Of a stretch of 64,000 nt of DNA, positions 35,130-45,719 are shown in pieces. The notes below the pieces were generated by a model that made no database searches, was not told the origin of the DNA, and saw only the letters and a program-made list of their open reading frames with translations. The stretch is from Piscinibacter sp943370595 (lineage in GTDB: Bacteria; Pseudomonadota; Gammaproteobacteria; Burkholderiales; Burkholderiaceae_C). Position 1 is the stretch's first letter; each line of letters opens with the position of its first letter. Location: NCBI GenBank assembly GCA_943370595.1, contig CALRRO020000002.1, positions 124,001 through 188,000 of the forward strand. Reading direction: 5' to 3'. The translations under genes and the position numbers were made by a program.

Positions 35130-35205
35130 GGGCTTGTCTCCGTTGGATGTGACATCACCGGCCCTGTCGTCGGCCGGCCCCGGTCAGGAGATCAAGATGC
35201 GGGCC

Positions 35206-35221
35206 TGCAGCATGGGTGCTG
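35206..35221 (-). promoter_or_regulatory. Weak candidate sigma-54 (-24/-12) promoter of the monooxygenase gene
   Basis: On the minus strand CAGCACCCATGCTGCA matches the TGGCAC-N5-TTGCA layout with the right spacing, but the first G of the near-invariant -24 GG is an A. It sits about 77 bases before the ATG at 35129. Proposed because of the adjacent sigma-54 activator. Confidence 0.3.
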
Positions 35222-35324
35222 GCACCGGCGGCCGCGCGACTTACGCAGCGTGAGGCGTGGCGCGGCCTGGCGCCGGTTGCGGCAGTGCAGCAGCGCGGCC
35301 CGGGCAGGCGTCACGGCGAGACAG

Positions 35325-35350
35325 CTGTCACACCCGCGTCGGCGTGACAG
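35325..35350. promoter_or_regulatory. Inverted repeat, candidate enhancer site for the AcoR-type activator
   Basis: CTGTCACACC and GGCGTGACAG are arms with one mismatch, separated by six bases. The site is about 115-130 bases upstream of the candidate -24/-12 box, a normal distance for a sigma-54 enhancer, and lies between the activator gene and the monooxygenase gene. A terminator is less likely because no T-run follows on either strand. Confidence 0.5.
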
Positions 35351-35372
35351 GTGTAGCAGCACCGGCCGCGGC

Positions 35373-37292
<1,920 letters not shown>

Positions 37293-37399
37293 CGGCTGTC
37301 TCCTGGGCCGCGGATCTGTCGCCCGCGAAGGCCGGACCTTCGCCGCCGCCCGGGCGGCTGTCAAGCCGGGGCCCGCCCGCGCCGCCGCCGCGCCACCCC

Positions 37400-37405
37400 T
37401 ATAAT
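37400..37405 (+). promoter_or_regulatory. Consensus -10 box (TATAAT) upstream of the cytochrome c5-like gene
   Basis: TATAAT stands alone in a GC-rich stretch 83 bases upstream of the ATG at 37488. No -35 match is seen 16-18 bases further upstream, so an activator may be needed. Confidence 0.45.
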
Positions 37406-37487
37406 TCGCGGGTTTTTGCTCTCCCCGGCCGAAGCCCGCGGGAGCGGCGTCCCGAAGACCCCCGACAGCCCCGACACCGAGGATTTC

Positions 37488-38021
37488 ATGAGCGACTCCG
37501 ACAACCACGACGGCCCGCACGAAGGCCCGATCAAGACGCCCAAGCAGCTCGTCCTGGCGGTGGTGTTCTCCTTCGTGATCCCGATCTTCCTGATCGTGCT
37601 GCTGGTCAAGTACGTCGGCGCCGACCACCGGCCCGCCGCCGGCAGCGACGCCATGTCCGCCGAAGCGGTGGCCCGCCGCATCCAGCCGATCGGCAGCATC
37701 GAGGTCAAGGACGCGTCAGACGCCTCCGCGCTGAAGACCGGCCTGCAGGTCTTCACGGCCCAGTGCACCGCCTGCCACACCTCCGGCGCTGCCGGCGCAC
37801 CCAAGGTCGGCGACACCGCCGCCTGGGAGCCGCGCATCAAGACCGGCTACGAAGCCCTGCTGACCTCGGCCCTGAAGGGCAAGGGCGCGATGGGTGCGCA
37901 GGGCGGCGGCGACTTCAGCGACGTCGAGATCGGCCGCGCCGTGGTCTACATGGCCAACCAGTCCGGGGCCAAGTTCGAGGAGCCGAAGGCGCCGGCCGCC
38001 GCGGCCTCGGCAGCGAACTGA
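37488..38021 (+). CDS. Membrane-anchored cytochrome c5-like protein
   Basis: A 177-residue protein has one membrane helix (about 22-42) anchoring a periplasmic c-type heme domain with CTACH at 93-97. GKGAMGAQGGGDFSD (about 131-145) fits the Met-ligand region of class-I cytochromes of the c5 family. It is probably an electron carrier of the respiratory chain. GAGGA precedes the ATG. It is divergent from the AcoR-type regulator and ends at a strong terminator. Confidence 0.9.
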   Translation: MSDSDNHDGPHEGPIKTPKQLVLAVVFSFVIPIFLIVLLVKYVGADHRPAAGSDAMSAEAVARRIQPIGSIEVKDASDASALKTGLQVFTAQCTACHTSGAAGAPKVGDTAAWEPRIKTGYEALLTSALKGKGAMGAQGGGDFSDVEIGRAVVYMANQSGAKFEEPKAPAAAASAAN

Positions 38022-38040
38022 GCGGTCACGCTCCCCGACA

Positions 38041-38064
38041 AACCGGCCTGCGGGCCGGTTTTTT
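38041..38064 (+). terminator. Rho-independent terminator after the cytochrome gene
   Basis: AACCGGCC-TGCG-GGCCGGTT forms a perfect 8-bp stem directly followed by a run of T, 19 bases after the stop at 38021. Confidence 0.92.
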
Positions 38065-38155
38065 CATGGCCGCCTGCATCCGCTGCGGCAGACCGGGCGT
38101 ATGGGTTGTCGGGGCACAGGAGCCCCGAACCGAACCCTTTGCCCGGAGCAACACG

Positions 38156-38698
38156 ATGAACAAGACCCTTCCGCTGCTCGGCCTGGCCGCGCTGATCTCG
38201 GCCTGCGCTGCCACCCCGTCGCCGATGATGATCAAGCCGGTGGACAACGCCGCGCTGCCCGAAGCCGTGCGCGTGCCGGCCGGCCTGAAGCAGACCATGG
38301 CCACCACCGGCGTCGGCGAGATCACCTACGAGTGCCGCGAGAAGAAGGACATGGCCGGCGCCCACGAATGGGCCTTCGTCGCGCCGGTGGCGACGCTGTA
38401 CACGGCGGACAGGAAGACCGTCGGCAAGTACTACGCCGGCCCGACCTGGGAAGCCGCCGACGGCTCCAAGGTCACCGGCAGGCAGGTCGCCGTGGCGCCG
38501 GCCGCGCCGGGCAGCATCCCGCTGCAGCTGGTCAAGGCCGAGCCGGCGATGGGCATGGGCGCGATGCAGGGCGTGGCCTACATCCAGCGCCTGAACACCA
38601 AGGGCGGCGTGGCCCCGGCCGCGACCTGCGATGCCAGCGCCAAGGGCCAGCGCAAGCAGGTCGCCTACGAGGCCGACTACGTCTTCTACGGCAGCTGA
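38156..38698 (+). CDS. DUF3455-type lipoprotein
   Basis: A 180-residue lipoprotein has lipobox ISAC near residue 17. Its body has the DUF3455 blocks VRVPAGLKQTMATTGVGEITYECR, WAFVAPVATLY and GPTWEAADGSKVTGR. The function of the family is unknown; members are exported and often small. A GGAGCA ribosome site precedes the ATG. Its 3' end overlaps the convergent gene by 13 bases. Confidence 0.85.
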   Translation: MNKTLPLLGLAALISACAATPSPMMIKPVDNAALPEAVRVPAGLKQTMATTGVGEITYECREKKDMAGAHEWAFVAPVATLYTADRKTVGKYYAGPTWEAADGSKVTGRQVAVAPAAPGSIPLQLVKAEPAMGMGAMQGVAYIQRLNTKGGVAPAATCDASAKGQRKQVAYEADYVFYGS

Positions 38699-39243
38699 AC
38701 CGCGGCGTCGGCCGCCGGGCTGAGCCGGTAGCCGAAGCGCTGCGGCAGCGCGGCGAAGGCGATCTCCTGCGGCGCCCAGGCGCCGCGCTCCACCGCGTCG
38801 GCGGCGGCCTCCATGTCCAGCGTGTGGACGAGGCCGAGGCCGAGGTCGGTGGCGAGGAACAGGCGGCCGCGCTCGTCCAGCCAGACCGACTCGAAGCGCG
38901 CCGGCAGGCCGCTGTGGCTGGTGATCGCCGGTGCGCCAGCCGTGCCCGGCGCGGCCGGCGACAAGCGCCACACGAACGGCGCGGCCTCGAGCTCGACGTA
39001 GACCCGCTGCGGCCCGTTCTGGAAGAACCAGGCGCCGTGTTCGTCGGCCGCGTAGTTGCGGTGGATGAACTCGCGCAGCTTGTCGTGCAGGATGCGGCTG
39101 CCCTTGACCTGCGGGAACGGGCCGGCGGCCTGCACGCGGTCGTCGCGCATGTACCAGTCGCCGCGCGCGTCCAGCGCCAGCCAGCCGCGGCAGTGCGGCA
39201 CGTTCGGCCACTTCTTCAGCGCCGCCTTGACGATCTCGTCCAT
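38686..39243 (-). CDS. Conserved beta-proteobacterial protein of unknown function (DUF2946-like)
   Basis: A 185-residue cytosolic protein opens MDEIVKAALKKWPNVPHCRGW and has WYMRDD and WFFQNGPQRVYVELE, blocks I recall from an uncharacterised beta-proteobacterial family. No catalytic motif is evident. The ATG at 39243 follows the yheT-like stop by 14 bases on the same strand, so the two may be one transcript. The exact DUF number is uncertain. Confidence 0.75.
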   Translation of the reverse strand: MDEIVKAALKKWPNVPHCRGWLALDARGDWYMRDDRVQAAGPFPQVKGSRILHDKLREFIHRNYAADEHGAWFFQNGPQRVYVELEAAPFVWRLSPAAPGTAGAPAITSHSGLPARFESVWLDERGRLFLATDLGLGLVHTLDMEAAADAVERGAWAPQEIAFAALPQRFGYRLSPAADAAVQLP

Positions 39244-39257
39244 GGGCCGATGCTGCG

Positions 39258-40223
39258 TCAAAGCTGGCGGGTGAGCCAGCCCATCACCTGCTCGGGCAGG
39301 GTCATCACGTGGCCCGGCCAGCGCCCGCCGGGAAAGCCGACGTGCCCGCCGTGCGGCGGTTGCCACAGCGTGACGTGGCGCCCGACCTCATGTGCACGCG
39401 GCAGGCTGGCGCCGGGCACGAAGGGGTCGTTGATGGCGTTGAGCACCAGCGCCGGGATGCGGATGCGATGCAGGTGCGGCTTCGCCGAGCCGCGCGCCCA
39501 GTAGTCGTCGGTGTCGCGAAAGCCGTGCAGCGGCGCCGTGAATACGTTGTCGAACTCGTACAGGTCGCGCGCGGCGAGCAGCTTCTCGCGGCTGAACAGC
39601 CCCGGGTGCTGGGCCAGCTTGGCCAGCGCCTTGGGCTTCATCGAACGCAGGAACATGCGCGTGTAGACGAGGCGGTTGAAACCGCGGCCGATGGCGTGGC
39701 CGCCGGCGGCCAGGTCGATCGGCGAGCTGATCGCGGCGACCGCCTTCGCGGTGGACGCAGCGCTGTCGCCCGCCTCCTCTGCCCAGCGCAGCAGCGCGTT
39801 GCCACCCAGCGAGACACCGACCGCGGCGATCGGCCCGGCATGGCGCGCCTTCGCCTGGGCGAGCATCCAGCCGATCTCCTCGAAGTCGCCCGAGTGGTAG
39901 GCGCGCGGCGCACGGTTGAGCTCGCCCGAGCAGCCGCGGAAATGCGGCATCACGAAGCGCCAGCCATGGCGGCGCGCCCAGTCGGCGAAGGCCTGCGAGG
40001 AGTGGCTCGCCGTCGAGCCTTCGAGCCCATGGAACATGACCAGCAGCGGCGTTGCCGGGTCCTCGCCCAGCCAGTCGGCATCGACGAAATCCTGATCCGG
40101 CGTGTCCCAGCGCTCGCGGCGGAACGTCAGCGGCGGCCCATGTCGCCGCTTCCCGAACAGTGCCGGCCAGATGGTCTGGGCATTGCCGCCGGGCAGCCAG
40201 CGCGGCGATCGGTAGCGGTCCAA
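39258..40223 (-). CDS. YheT-family alpha/beta-hydrolase
   Basis: A 321-residue hydrolase of the YheT/YMC0 family has the oxyanion segment VMFHGLEGSTASHSSQ, nucleophile elbow GVSLGGNALL and the late catalytic His in HGGHVGF. The N-terminus PRWLPGGNAQTIWPALFG is typical for this family, which requires a TTG start at 40223; no in-frame ATG precedes it. It sits seven bases after the NTF2 gene stop. Substrate is probably a lipid ester, unproven. Confidence 0.88.
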   Translation of the reverse strand: MDRYRSPRWLPGGNAQTIWPALFGKRRHGPPLTFRRERWDTPDQDFVDADWLGEDPATPLLVMFHGLEGSTASHSSQAFADWARRHGWRFVMPHFRGCSGELNRAPRAYHSGDFEEIGWMLAQAKARHAGPIAAVGVSLGGNALLRWAEEAGDSAASTAKAVAAISSPIDLAAGGHAIGRGFNRLVYTRMFLRSMKPKALAKLAQHPGLFSREKLLAARDLYEFDNVFTAPLHGFRDTDDYWARGSAKPHLHRIRIPALVLNAINDPFVPGASLPRAHEVGRHVTLWQPPHGGHVGFPGGRWPGHVMTLPEQVMGWLTRQL

Positions 40224-40230
40224 AACAGGC

Positions 40231-40674
40231 TCAGTGGATCGTGGAGCCGGCTTCGACGATGTCCTGCACCTCGCGCGGCGAGCCGGGGCTCGCGTGGTGG
40301 GCCGCCATCGCCCAGCGCGTGCCGGACTTCACGTACACGTTCGTCGCCACCACCCAGGCCGTCTGCAGGCCTTCGTCGGTGGGGATGTCGATGCGCTCGA
40401 GCACGCTGTGCACTGCGCAGTTCATGGTCTGCAGCCGGCGCACCTTGTCGGGCCGCGCGCGGATCGCTCCGTTGGCGAAGATCGCCTCGAAGGCGGCGCG
40501 GATGGCCGCCGCGCCCACCACGCGCGGGCCGCCCGGGTGCACGCAGACGATGTCGTCGTCGTCCGACCAGATGCCCATCAGCGCCTCGATGTCCGCCGTC
40601 TGCAGTGCCTCGTAGAACTGCTGCTCGATCTCGTCGGGTGTCGACGGCGGCGGGGGGGGCTTGGCGCGCGGCAT
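40231..40674 (-). CDS. SnoaL/NTF2-like small protein (DUF4440 type)
   Basis: A 147-residue protein has an NTF2-like fold: EIEQQFYEALQTADIEALMGIWSDDDDIVCVHPGG, then GAAAIRAAFEAIFANG. A Pro-rich lead (RAKPPPPP) precedes it. Such proteins serve as small enzymes or binding modules. It lies between purU and the yheT-like gene, all on the minus strand and close together. Confidence 0.82.
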   Translation of the reverse strand: MPRAKPPPPPSTPDEIEQQFYEALQTADIEALMGIWSDDDDIVCVHPGGPRVVGAAAIRAAFEAIFANGAIRARPDKVRRLQTMNCAVHSVLERIDIPTDEGLQTAWVVATNVYVKSGTRWAMAAHHASPGSPREVQDIVEAGSTIH

Positions 40675-40690
40675 GGCGTCTTGGCGGCGC

Positions 40691-41575
40691 TCAGCGGAAC
40701 ACGACGGTCTTGCGGCCGTTGAGCAGCACGCGGTGCTCGACGTGCCAACGCACCGCGCGGGCCAGCACCACGCATTCGACGTCGCGGCCGACGGCGGTGA
40801 AGTCCTCCGGGCTCAGCGTATGGTCCACACGCTCGACGTCCTGCTCGATGATCGGGCCCTCGTCGAGCTCGGCGGTGACGTAGTGCGCCGTCGCGCCGAT
40901 CAGCTTCACGCCGCGTTCGTGCGCCTGGTAGTAGGGCTTGGCGCCCTTGAAGCTGGGCAGGAAGCTGTGGTGGATGTTGATCGCGCGGCCGCGCAGGAAC
41001 TGGCAGAACTCGGTGCTGAGGATCTGCATGTAGCGCGCCAGCACGACCAGGTCGATCTGCTCCTTGTCGACCAGCGCCTCGACCTGCTGCTCCTGCGCGC
41101 GCTTGGCTTCGGCGCCGGAGCCGGTGGCCAGCGGCAGGTGGTGGAAGGGGATGCCGTAGCTGGCGGCGAGGTCGGCGTAGTCGGGGTGGTTGGAGACGAT
41201 CGCCGGGATCTCGACGTCGAGCTGCCCCGAGCGCCAGCGGAACAGCAGGTCGTTCAGGCAATGGCCATGCTTGCTGACCATCAGCAGCAGGCGCGGCTTG
41301 CGCGCCAGCGAATGCAGCTGCGCCGACATGCCGAACTGCTCGCGCAGGTGGGTGAACAGGGGGTCGAGCTTGGCGGTGTCGGCCAGGTGCGGCGGCGCCT
41401 CGAAGTGCACGCGCAGGAAGAACAGGCCGGTGGCGTCGCTGGCCAACACGTCGCCGAACTGCTGCGAGTCGATGATGTTGCAGCCGGCCTGGAAGAGCAG
41501 GCCGGAGACGGCGTGCACGATGCCCTTGGTATCGCGGCAGGACAGGGTGAGGACGAACTGGTTGCGGGTGGACAT
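40691..41575 (-). CDS. purU: Formyltetrahydrofolate deformylase
   Basis: A 294-residue enzyme releases formate from 10-formyl-tetrahydrofolate, feeding PurT or balancing one-carbon pools. An N-terminal ACT domain (about 8-85) opens FVLTLSCRDTKGIVHAVSGLLF. The C-terminal formyl-hydrolase part has HHSFLPSFKGAKPY and DEGPIIEQDV. The ATG at 41575 is chosen; in-frame text upstream is not gene-like. It is divergent from an ECF sigma gene, 72 bases apart. Confidence 0.94.
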   Translation of the reverse strand: MSTRNQFVLTLSCRDTKGIVHAVSGLLFQAGCNIIDSQQFGDVLASDATGLFFLRVHFEAPPHLADTAKLDPLFTHLREQFGMSAQLHSLARKPRLLLMVSKHGHCLNDLLFRWRSGQLDVEIPAIVSNHPDYADLAASYGIPFHHLPLATGSGAEAKRAQEQQVEALVDKEQIDLVVLARYMQILSTEFCQFLRGRAINIHHSFLPSFKGAKPYYQAHERGVKLIGATAHYVTAELDEGPIIEQDVERVDHTLSPEDFTAVGRDVECVVLARAVRWHVEHRVLLNGRKTVVFR

Positions 41576-41647
41576 CGGTGCTTTCCTGTGGGCAGGGCAT
41601 TGTACGAAGCGCATCCAGGTGGCGCCGGCATGCGTACAGTCGAGGTT

Positions 41648-42286
41648 ATGCCCGCCGCATCCGCCGCCGACTGGACCGACCGCAGCCGCGAACTCGCCTC
41701 GCTGCTCGGCCGCGCCGGGCTGGGCGATCGTGCGGCTTTTGCCACGCTCTACCAGCGCACCAGCGCGCATCTGTTCGCCGTCATCCTGCGCATCAACCGG
41801 GACCGGGCCCAGGCCGAGGACATCCTCCAGGAGGTGTATGTCAACGTCTGGCGCTCGGCGCAGAGCTTCGATGCGGCGCAGAGCCAGCCGCTGACCTGGC
41901 TGACCAGCGTCGCGCGCAACCGCGCCATCGACAGCCTGCGCCGCGCGCAGAGCCAGCCGCAGATCCAGGCCGCCCTCACCTCCGGCGGCGACGACGCAGA
42001 GGATGTGGACGTGTACGACCAGGTGGCGGACGACGGCGCCGGCCCGCTCGAGCTGCTGAGCCGGGCCTCGGATGCCCGCGCGCTCTCGCACTGCATGCAG
42101 GCGCTCAGCGCGCAGCAGCGCCAGAGCGTGGCGCTGGCCTTCTTCGACGGCCTGTCGCATGCCGAAGTGGCCGAGCAGATGCGCCAGCCGCTGGGCACGG
42201 TGAAGTCGTGGGTGCGGCGCGCGCTGATCGCACTGAAGGGCTGCCTCGACGGCGCCGTGAAGCGCGACATGGCGGGGGGGGCCTGA
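41648..42286 (+). CDS. ECF sigma factor with adjacent anti-sigma factor
   Basis: A 212-residue ECF sigma factor has region 2 with the acidic motif DRAQAEDILQEVYVNVWR, WLTSVARNRAIDSLRR, and region 4 with LSHAEVAEQMRQPLGTVKSWVRRALIALK. It is of the kind found with RskA-type anti-sigma factors (SigK-like). The stop and the anti-sigma ATG are one base apart, so the two are translated together. Confidence 0.9.
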   Translation: MPAASAADWTDRSRELASLLGRAGLGDRAAFATLYQRTSAHLFAVILRINRDRAQAEDILQEVYVNVWRSAQSFDAAQSQPLTWLTSVARNRAIDSLRRAQSQPQIQAALTSGGDDAEDVDVYDQVADDGAGPLELLSRASDARALSHCMQALSAQQRQSVALAFFDGLSHAEVAEQMRQPLGTVKSWVRRALIALKGCLDGAVKRDMAGGA

Positions 42287-42287
42287 G

Positions 42288-42983
42288 ATGGACTACGGCC
42301 GCCCCGAACTCGCCGACCGCCTCGCCGCGGCCTACGTGACCGGGACGCTGCGCGGGCCGGCGCGACGGCGTTTCGAGGCGCTGTTGCCGGCGCATCCGAT
42401 GCTGCGCGGGGCCGTGCGCGACTGGCAGGATCGGCTGATGCCGCTGACCGCTGCGATCGCCCCCGAACCGCCCCCGCCGCAGGTGTGGCAGCGCATCGAG
42501 GCACGCATCGGCGGTGCATCGGCCGCCGCGCCGGCCGCCACGCCGTGGCGGTCGAAGCTCGCCTTCTGGCGCAGTCTGGCTGCGCTGGCCAGCGTCGCGA
42601 CCATCAGCCTGGCGGTGCTGCTGGCCAGCCCGGCACCGGTGCAGCCGCCCATCGTGGTGGTGCTCAACGCCACCGCGCCCGGCGGCGAGGGCGGCGTCAT
42701 TCCGGCCTCGTTCGTCGCCAGCATCAGCGGCGACGGCCGCACCGTGGTCGCCAAGCCGATCAGCCAGGTGGCCTTGCAGACCGATCGGGTGCTCGAACTG
42801 TGGGCAGCGGCCGGCAAGAACCCGCCGCGCTCGCTGGGCCTGATCGCGGCCAGCGGTGCCACGGTCGTCAAGCGCGCCCAGTTGCCGCCGGGCACCGACC
42901 ACCTCGCCGTCAGCCTGGAGCCGCCGGGCGGCTCACCCACCGGTGCGCCGACCGGGCCGGTGCTGGCGGTGGGCAACCTCTAG
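42288..42983 (+). CDS. RskA-type membrane anti-sigma factor
   Basis: A 231-residue protein has a cytosolic N-terminal anti-sigma part (about 1-90, no zinc-binding HxxxCxxC), one membrane helix (about 97-116) and a periplasmic RskA-like C-terminus with LELWAAAGKNPPRSLGLIAASG. It should hold the preceding sigma factor at the membrane until a signal triggers release. It overlaps nothing and stops five bases before the convergent histidine kinase stop. Confidence 0.88.
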   Translation: MDYGRPELADRLAAAYVTGTLRGPARRRFEALLPAHPMLRGAVRDWQDRLMPLTAAIAPEPPPPQVWQRIEARIGGASAAAPAATPWRSKLAFWRSLAALASVATISLAVLLASPAPVQPPIVVVLNATAPGGEGGVIPASFVASISGDGRTVVAKPISQVALQTDRVLELWAAAGKNPPRSLGLIAASGATVVKRAQLPPGTDHLAVSLEPPGGSPTGAPTGPVLAVGNL

Positions 42984-42987
42984 CCGC

Positions 42988-44496
42988 TCAGCCGCGCGGC
43001 AGCCGCACGCTGAAGGTCGAGCCCACGCCCGGCGTGCTGGCCACCTCGATCTGCCCGCCCATCAGCTCGACGAGCGACTGCGTCACCGCCAGGCCGATGC
43101 CGGCGCCCTCGATGCTGCCGTGCGCCTGCGCGCCACGCTGGAAAGGCTGGAACACGGTGGGCAGGTCCTCGGCGGTGATGCCCACGCCGGTGTCCTGCAC
43201 CGACACCACCGCCTGCGTGCCGGTGTCGGCGACGCTCACGTCCACCCGGCCGCCGGCGCGGTTGTACTTGATCGCATTGCCCAGCAGGTTCAGCAGCACC
43301 TGGCGCAGGCGCGTCGCATCGGCGAACACGGTCGCCGCGCCACCGCCCAGGTGCAGCGTCACGCCGGCCGCATCCGCCTGCGGGCGCACCAGCGCGACGC
43401 AGTCGGCCACCAGCGCGTCCAGCGACAGCGCGGTCGGCGACATCGCGAGCTGGCCCGACTCGATGCGCGTCAGGTCGAGCAGCTCGCTGATCATCTGCAG
43501 AAGGTGCGTGCCACCCTCGCGGATCAGCTCGACGCGGCGGCGCTGCATCGTGGTGAGCGGCTCGCGCTCGTCGATCTCGAGCAGCTGCGCGAAGCCGAGC
43601 ACTGCGTTCAGCGGCGTGCGCAGCTCGTGGCTCATGCGAGAGAGGAACTCCGTCTTCGCGCGGTTGGCCGCCTGCGCCGCCGCAGTGGCGGCGCGTGCCT
43701 GCTCGAGCTCGCGCTTGTCGGAGATGTCTTCCAGGTAGCCGTGCCAGAGCACGCTGCCGTCGGCTTCGCGCTGCGGCGTCGCCACCACGCTGCACCAGCG
43801 GCGCTCGCCGCCACGCAGGTAGAGGCGGAACTCGCAGCGCCACTGGCGCATCGCCCGCAGCGCCGAGCCGACGCTGGCGAACACGCGGTCGCGGTCTTCG
43901 CGCTCGATCAGGCGCAGCGCAAGCCGGGCATCCCGCATCAGCGCTGGCGGCTTGACGCCGAGCAGCGCGATCGCCCGCTCGCTGATGAACGGGAACTGGC
44001 CGCCGCCGTCGGGCAGCGTGCGGTACTGGTAGACCACGCCGGGCACGTTGCGCACGATCCGCCGCATCCGCTCGGCCAACTCGAGCGCCTCGCCCTGCGC
44101 GGCGCGGCGCTGGGCGACGTCGGTGAGCGTGCCCACCACGCGCAGCGGCTCGCCCTCGGGCGTGCGCTCGACGATGCGACCGCGCTCGGCCACCCAGCGC
44201 CAGCTGCCGTCGTGGGCACGCGCGCGGTACTCGTGCTCGAAGATCGCCGTCTCGCCGCGCGCATGGCGCAGGTAGGCCTCGTGGTTGGCGGCCAGGTCTT
44301 CCGGGTGGATGTAGCGGTTCCAGGTCTCCTGCAGCGGCGCCAGGCCCTCGTGCGAGTGGCCGAGCACCGCCATGCTGGCCTGGAAGTTGGTCAGCCGGTC
44401 GCTGCGCACGTCCCATTCCCAGACCGAAGTGCCGGCGCCGAGCAGCGCGTCGCGCATCAGCGCATCGCTGCGCTGGGTGTCGTCGGTGCGGCTCAC
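42988..44496 (-). CDS. PAS-domain sensor histidine kinase
   Basis: A 502-residue kinase has two PAS/PAC units (about 15-135 and 145-270), a HisKA helix with the phospho-His290 in SRMSHELRTPLN and a HATPase domain with NAIKYN, DTGVGI and GIGLAVTQSLVELMGG. No membrane segment is seen, so it senses a cytosolic cue such as redox or a ligand. It starts with GTG, overlapping the waaF stop by four bases (GTGA). No response regulator lies next to it. Confidence 0.92.
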   Translation of the reverse strand: MSRTDDTQRSDALMRDALLGAGTSVWEWDVRSDRLTNFQASMAVLGHSHEGLAPLQETWNRYIHPEDLAANHEAYLRHARGETAIFEHEYRARAHDGSWRWVAERGRIVERTPEGEPLRVVGTLTDVAQRRAAQGEALELAERMRRIVRNVPGVVYQYRTLPDGGGQFPFISERAIALLGVKPPALMRDARLALRLIEREDRDRVFASVGSALRAMRQWRCEFRLYLRGGERRWCSVVATPQREADGSVLWHGYLEDISDKRELEQARAATAAAQAANRAKTEFLSRMSHELRTPLNAVLGFAQLLEIDEREPLTTMQRRRVELIREGGTHLLQMISELLDLTRIESGQLAMSPTALSLDALVADCVALVRPQADAAGVTLHLGGGAATVFADATRLRQVLLNLLGNAIKYNRAGGRVDVSVADTGTQAVVSVQDTGVGITAEDLPTVFQPFQRGAQAHGSIEGAGIGLAVTQSLVELMGGQIEVASTPGVGSTFSVRLPRG

Positions 44497-45500
44497 GGGG
44501 CGGCCCGCAGCGCCTGGCCGAGCGCCGCGTGCACCCGCTGCGGGCTCACCTCGGTCAGACAGCGGGTGTGGCCGTAGCGGCAGGTCCGCTCGAAGCAGGG
44601 CATGCAGTCGAGCTTCAGTTCATCCTTCAGCCAGATCACCTGCGCACGCGGGTTCAGCGGCGGGGTGTGCTCCGGGCTGGTCGAGCCGAACACCGCCACC
44701 TGCGGCAGCCCGAAGGCGGCGGCCACGTGCATCAGCCCGGAGTCGTTGCTGACCAGGCCGCGTGCGCCGGCGATCAGCGCCATCGCGTCCATCAGCGAGG
44801 TCTGGCCGGCCATCACCCGGCAGGTGCCGGGTGCCGCGTCGGCGATCTGCTGCGCCAGCGCCGCTTCCTTGCCTGAGCCGAGCAGCAGCACCGGCAGGCC
44901 GTCGGCGGCGTGCAGGGCGCGCGCCAGCTCGGCGTAGTGAGCGGCCGGCCAGCACTTGGCGGGACCGTACTCCGCGCCAGGGGCGAAAGCCCAGTAGGCG
45001 CCCGATTCGACGCCGGCGGCGCGCGCCGCACCGTGCACGATGCGCGGTTCGAAGGCCATCTGCGGGCGCTCATCGCTGCGCGCAGGCTCACCCGACAGCG
45101 CGGCATAGAACGCCACCATCGGCGGCCGGCCGGGCAGATTGGGCAACCGGTGGTTGAGCAGGCCCCAGCGGCCCTCGCCGCGGTAGCCGATGCGCCGGGG
45201 GATGCCGGCGAACCAAGGAATCAGCGCCGACTTGATCGAGTTCGGCAGCACGTAGGCCGCGTCGAATCGGCCGCGCAGCGTGGCCGCGATGCGCCGCCGT
45301 GCCGCCCAGTCGAGCCGGCCGTGGGCGAAGGGCAGCTCGATGACCTCGCGCACCTGCGGCATCGCGCGGTAGACCGGCGCCACCCAGGGCAGCGCGGCAA
45401 CCGTGAGCGCCTCGCCACGCGCTGCGAGGCGCGCCAGCAGGGGCTCGGACATCACCGCGTCGCCGATCCACTGCGGCGCGATGACCAGCGAGCGCGTCAT
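44493..45500 (-). CDS. waaF: ADP-heptose:LPS heptosyltransferase II
   Basis: A 335-residue GT9-family enzyme adds the second heptose to the LPS inner core at the inner face of the cytoplasmic membrane. Hallmarks are the N-terminal APQWIGDAVMSEPLL, the APGAEYGPAKCWP block near the ADP-heptose site and the C-terminal CMPCFERTCRYGHTRCL. It lies four bases after the zinc-finger gene and overlaps the histidine kinase gene, within a seven-gene minus-strand run from radA. Confidence 0.94.
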   Translation of the reverse strand: MTRSLVIAPQWIGDAVMSEPLLARLAARGEALTVAALPWVAPVYRAMPQVREVIELPFAHGRLDWAARRRIAATLRGRFDAAYVLPNSIKSALIPWFAGIPRRIGYRGEGRWGLLNHRLPNLPGRPPMVAFYAALSGEPARSDERPQMAFEPRIVHGAARAAGVESGAYWAFAPGAEYGPAKCWPAAHYAELARALHAADGLPVLLLGSGKEAALAQQIADAAPGTCRVMAGQTSLMDAMALIAGARGLVSNDSGLMHVAAAFGLPQVAVFGSTSPEHTPPLNPRAQVIWLKDELKLDCMPCFERTCRYGHTRCLTEVSPQRVHAALGQALRAAP

Positions 45501-45504
45501 GGTG

Positions 45505-45714
45505 TCAGTGGGCGTGCAGCTTCTCGCCGGCCTTCAGCCGGTACACCGTGCCGCAATAGGGGCACTTGCCCTCGCCGGTCGTCGCCACGTCGATGAACAC
45601 GCGCGGGTGGTTGCTCCACAGTGCCATCTTCGGGTTCGGGCAGGCCACCACGCCAGGGCCCTGCACGTCCTTCGCGGTCACCTCGACCACGGCCTTGGGT
45701 TCGCTGCTGCTCAT
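45505..45714 (-). CDS. Small CHCC-type zinc-finger protein
   Basis: A 69-residue protein ends in a zinc-finger of the zf-CHCC kind: VVACPNPKMALWSNHPRVF supplies Cys and His, and GKCPYCGTVYRL supplies two Cys. Proteins of this type are related to the mitochondrial complex I subunit NDUFS6. The ATG at 45714 is preferred, six bases after the ilvE stop; an upstream ATG at 45738 would overlap ilvE. It is usually next to ilvE in related bacteria. Confidence 0.88.
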   Translation of the reverse strand: MSSSEPKAVVEVTAKDVQGPGVVACPNPKMALWSNHPRVFIDVATTGEGKCPYCGTVYRLKAGEKLHAH

Positions 45715-45719
45715 GATGA

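Noticed and set aside
40648..40660. G-run near 40650 as a frameshift site
   Set aside because: It codes for the Pro-rich lead of the NTF2-like protein in frame; the downstream domain is intact from the same ATG.
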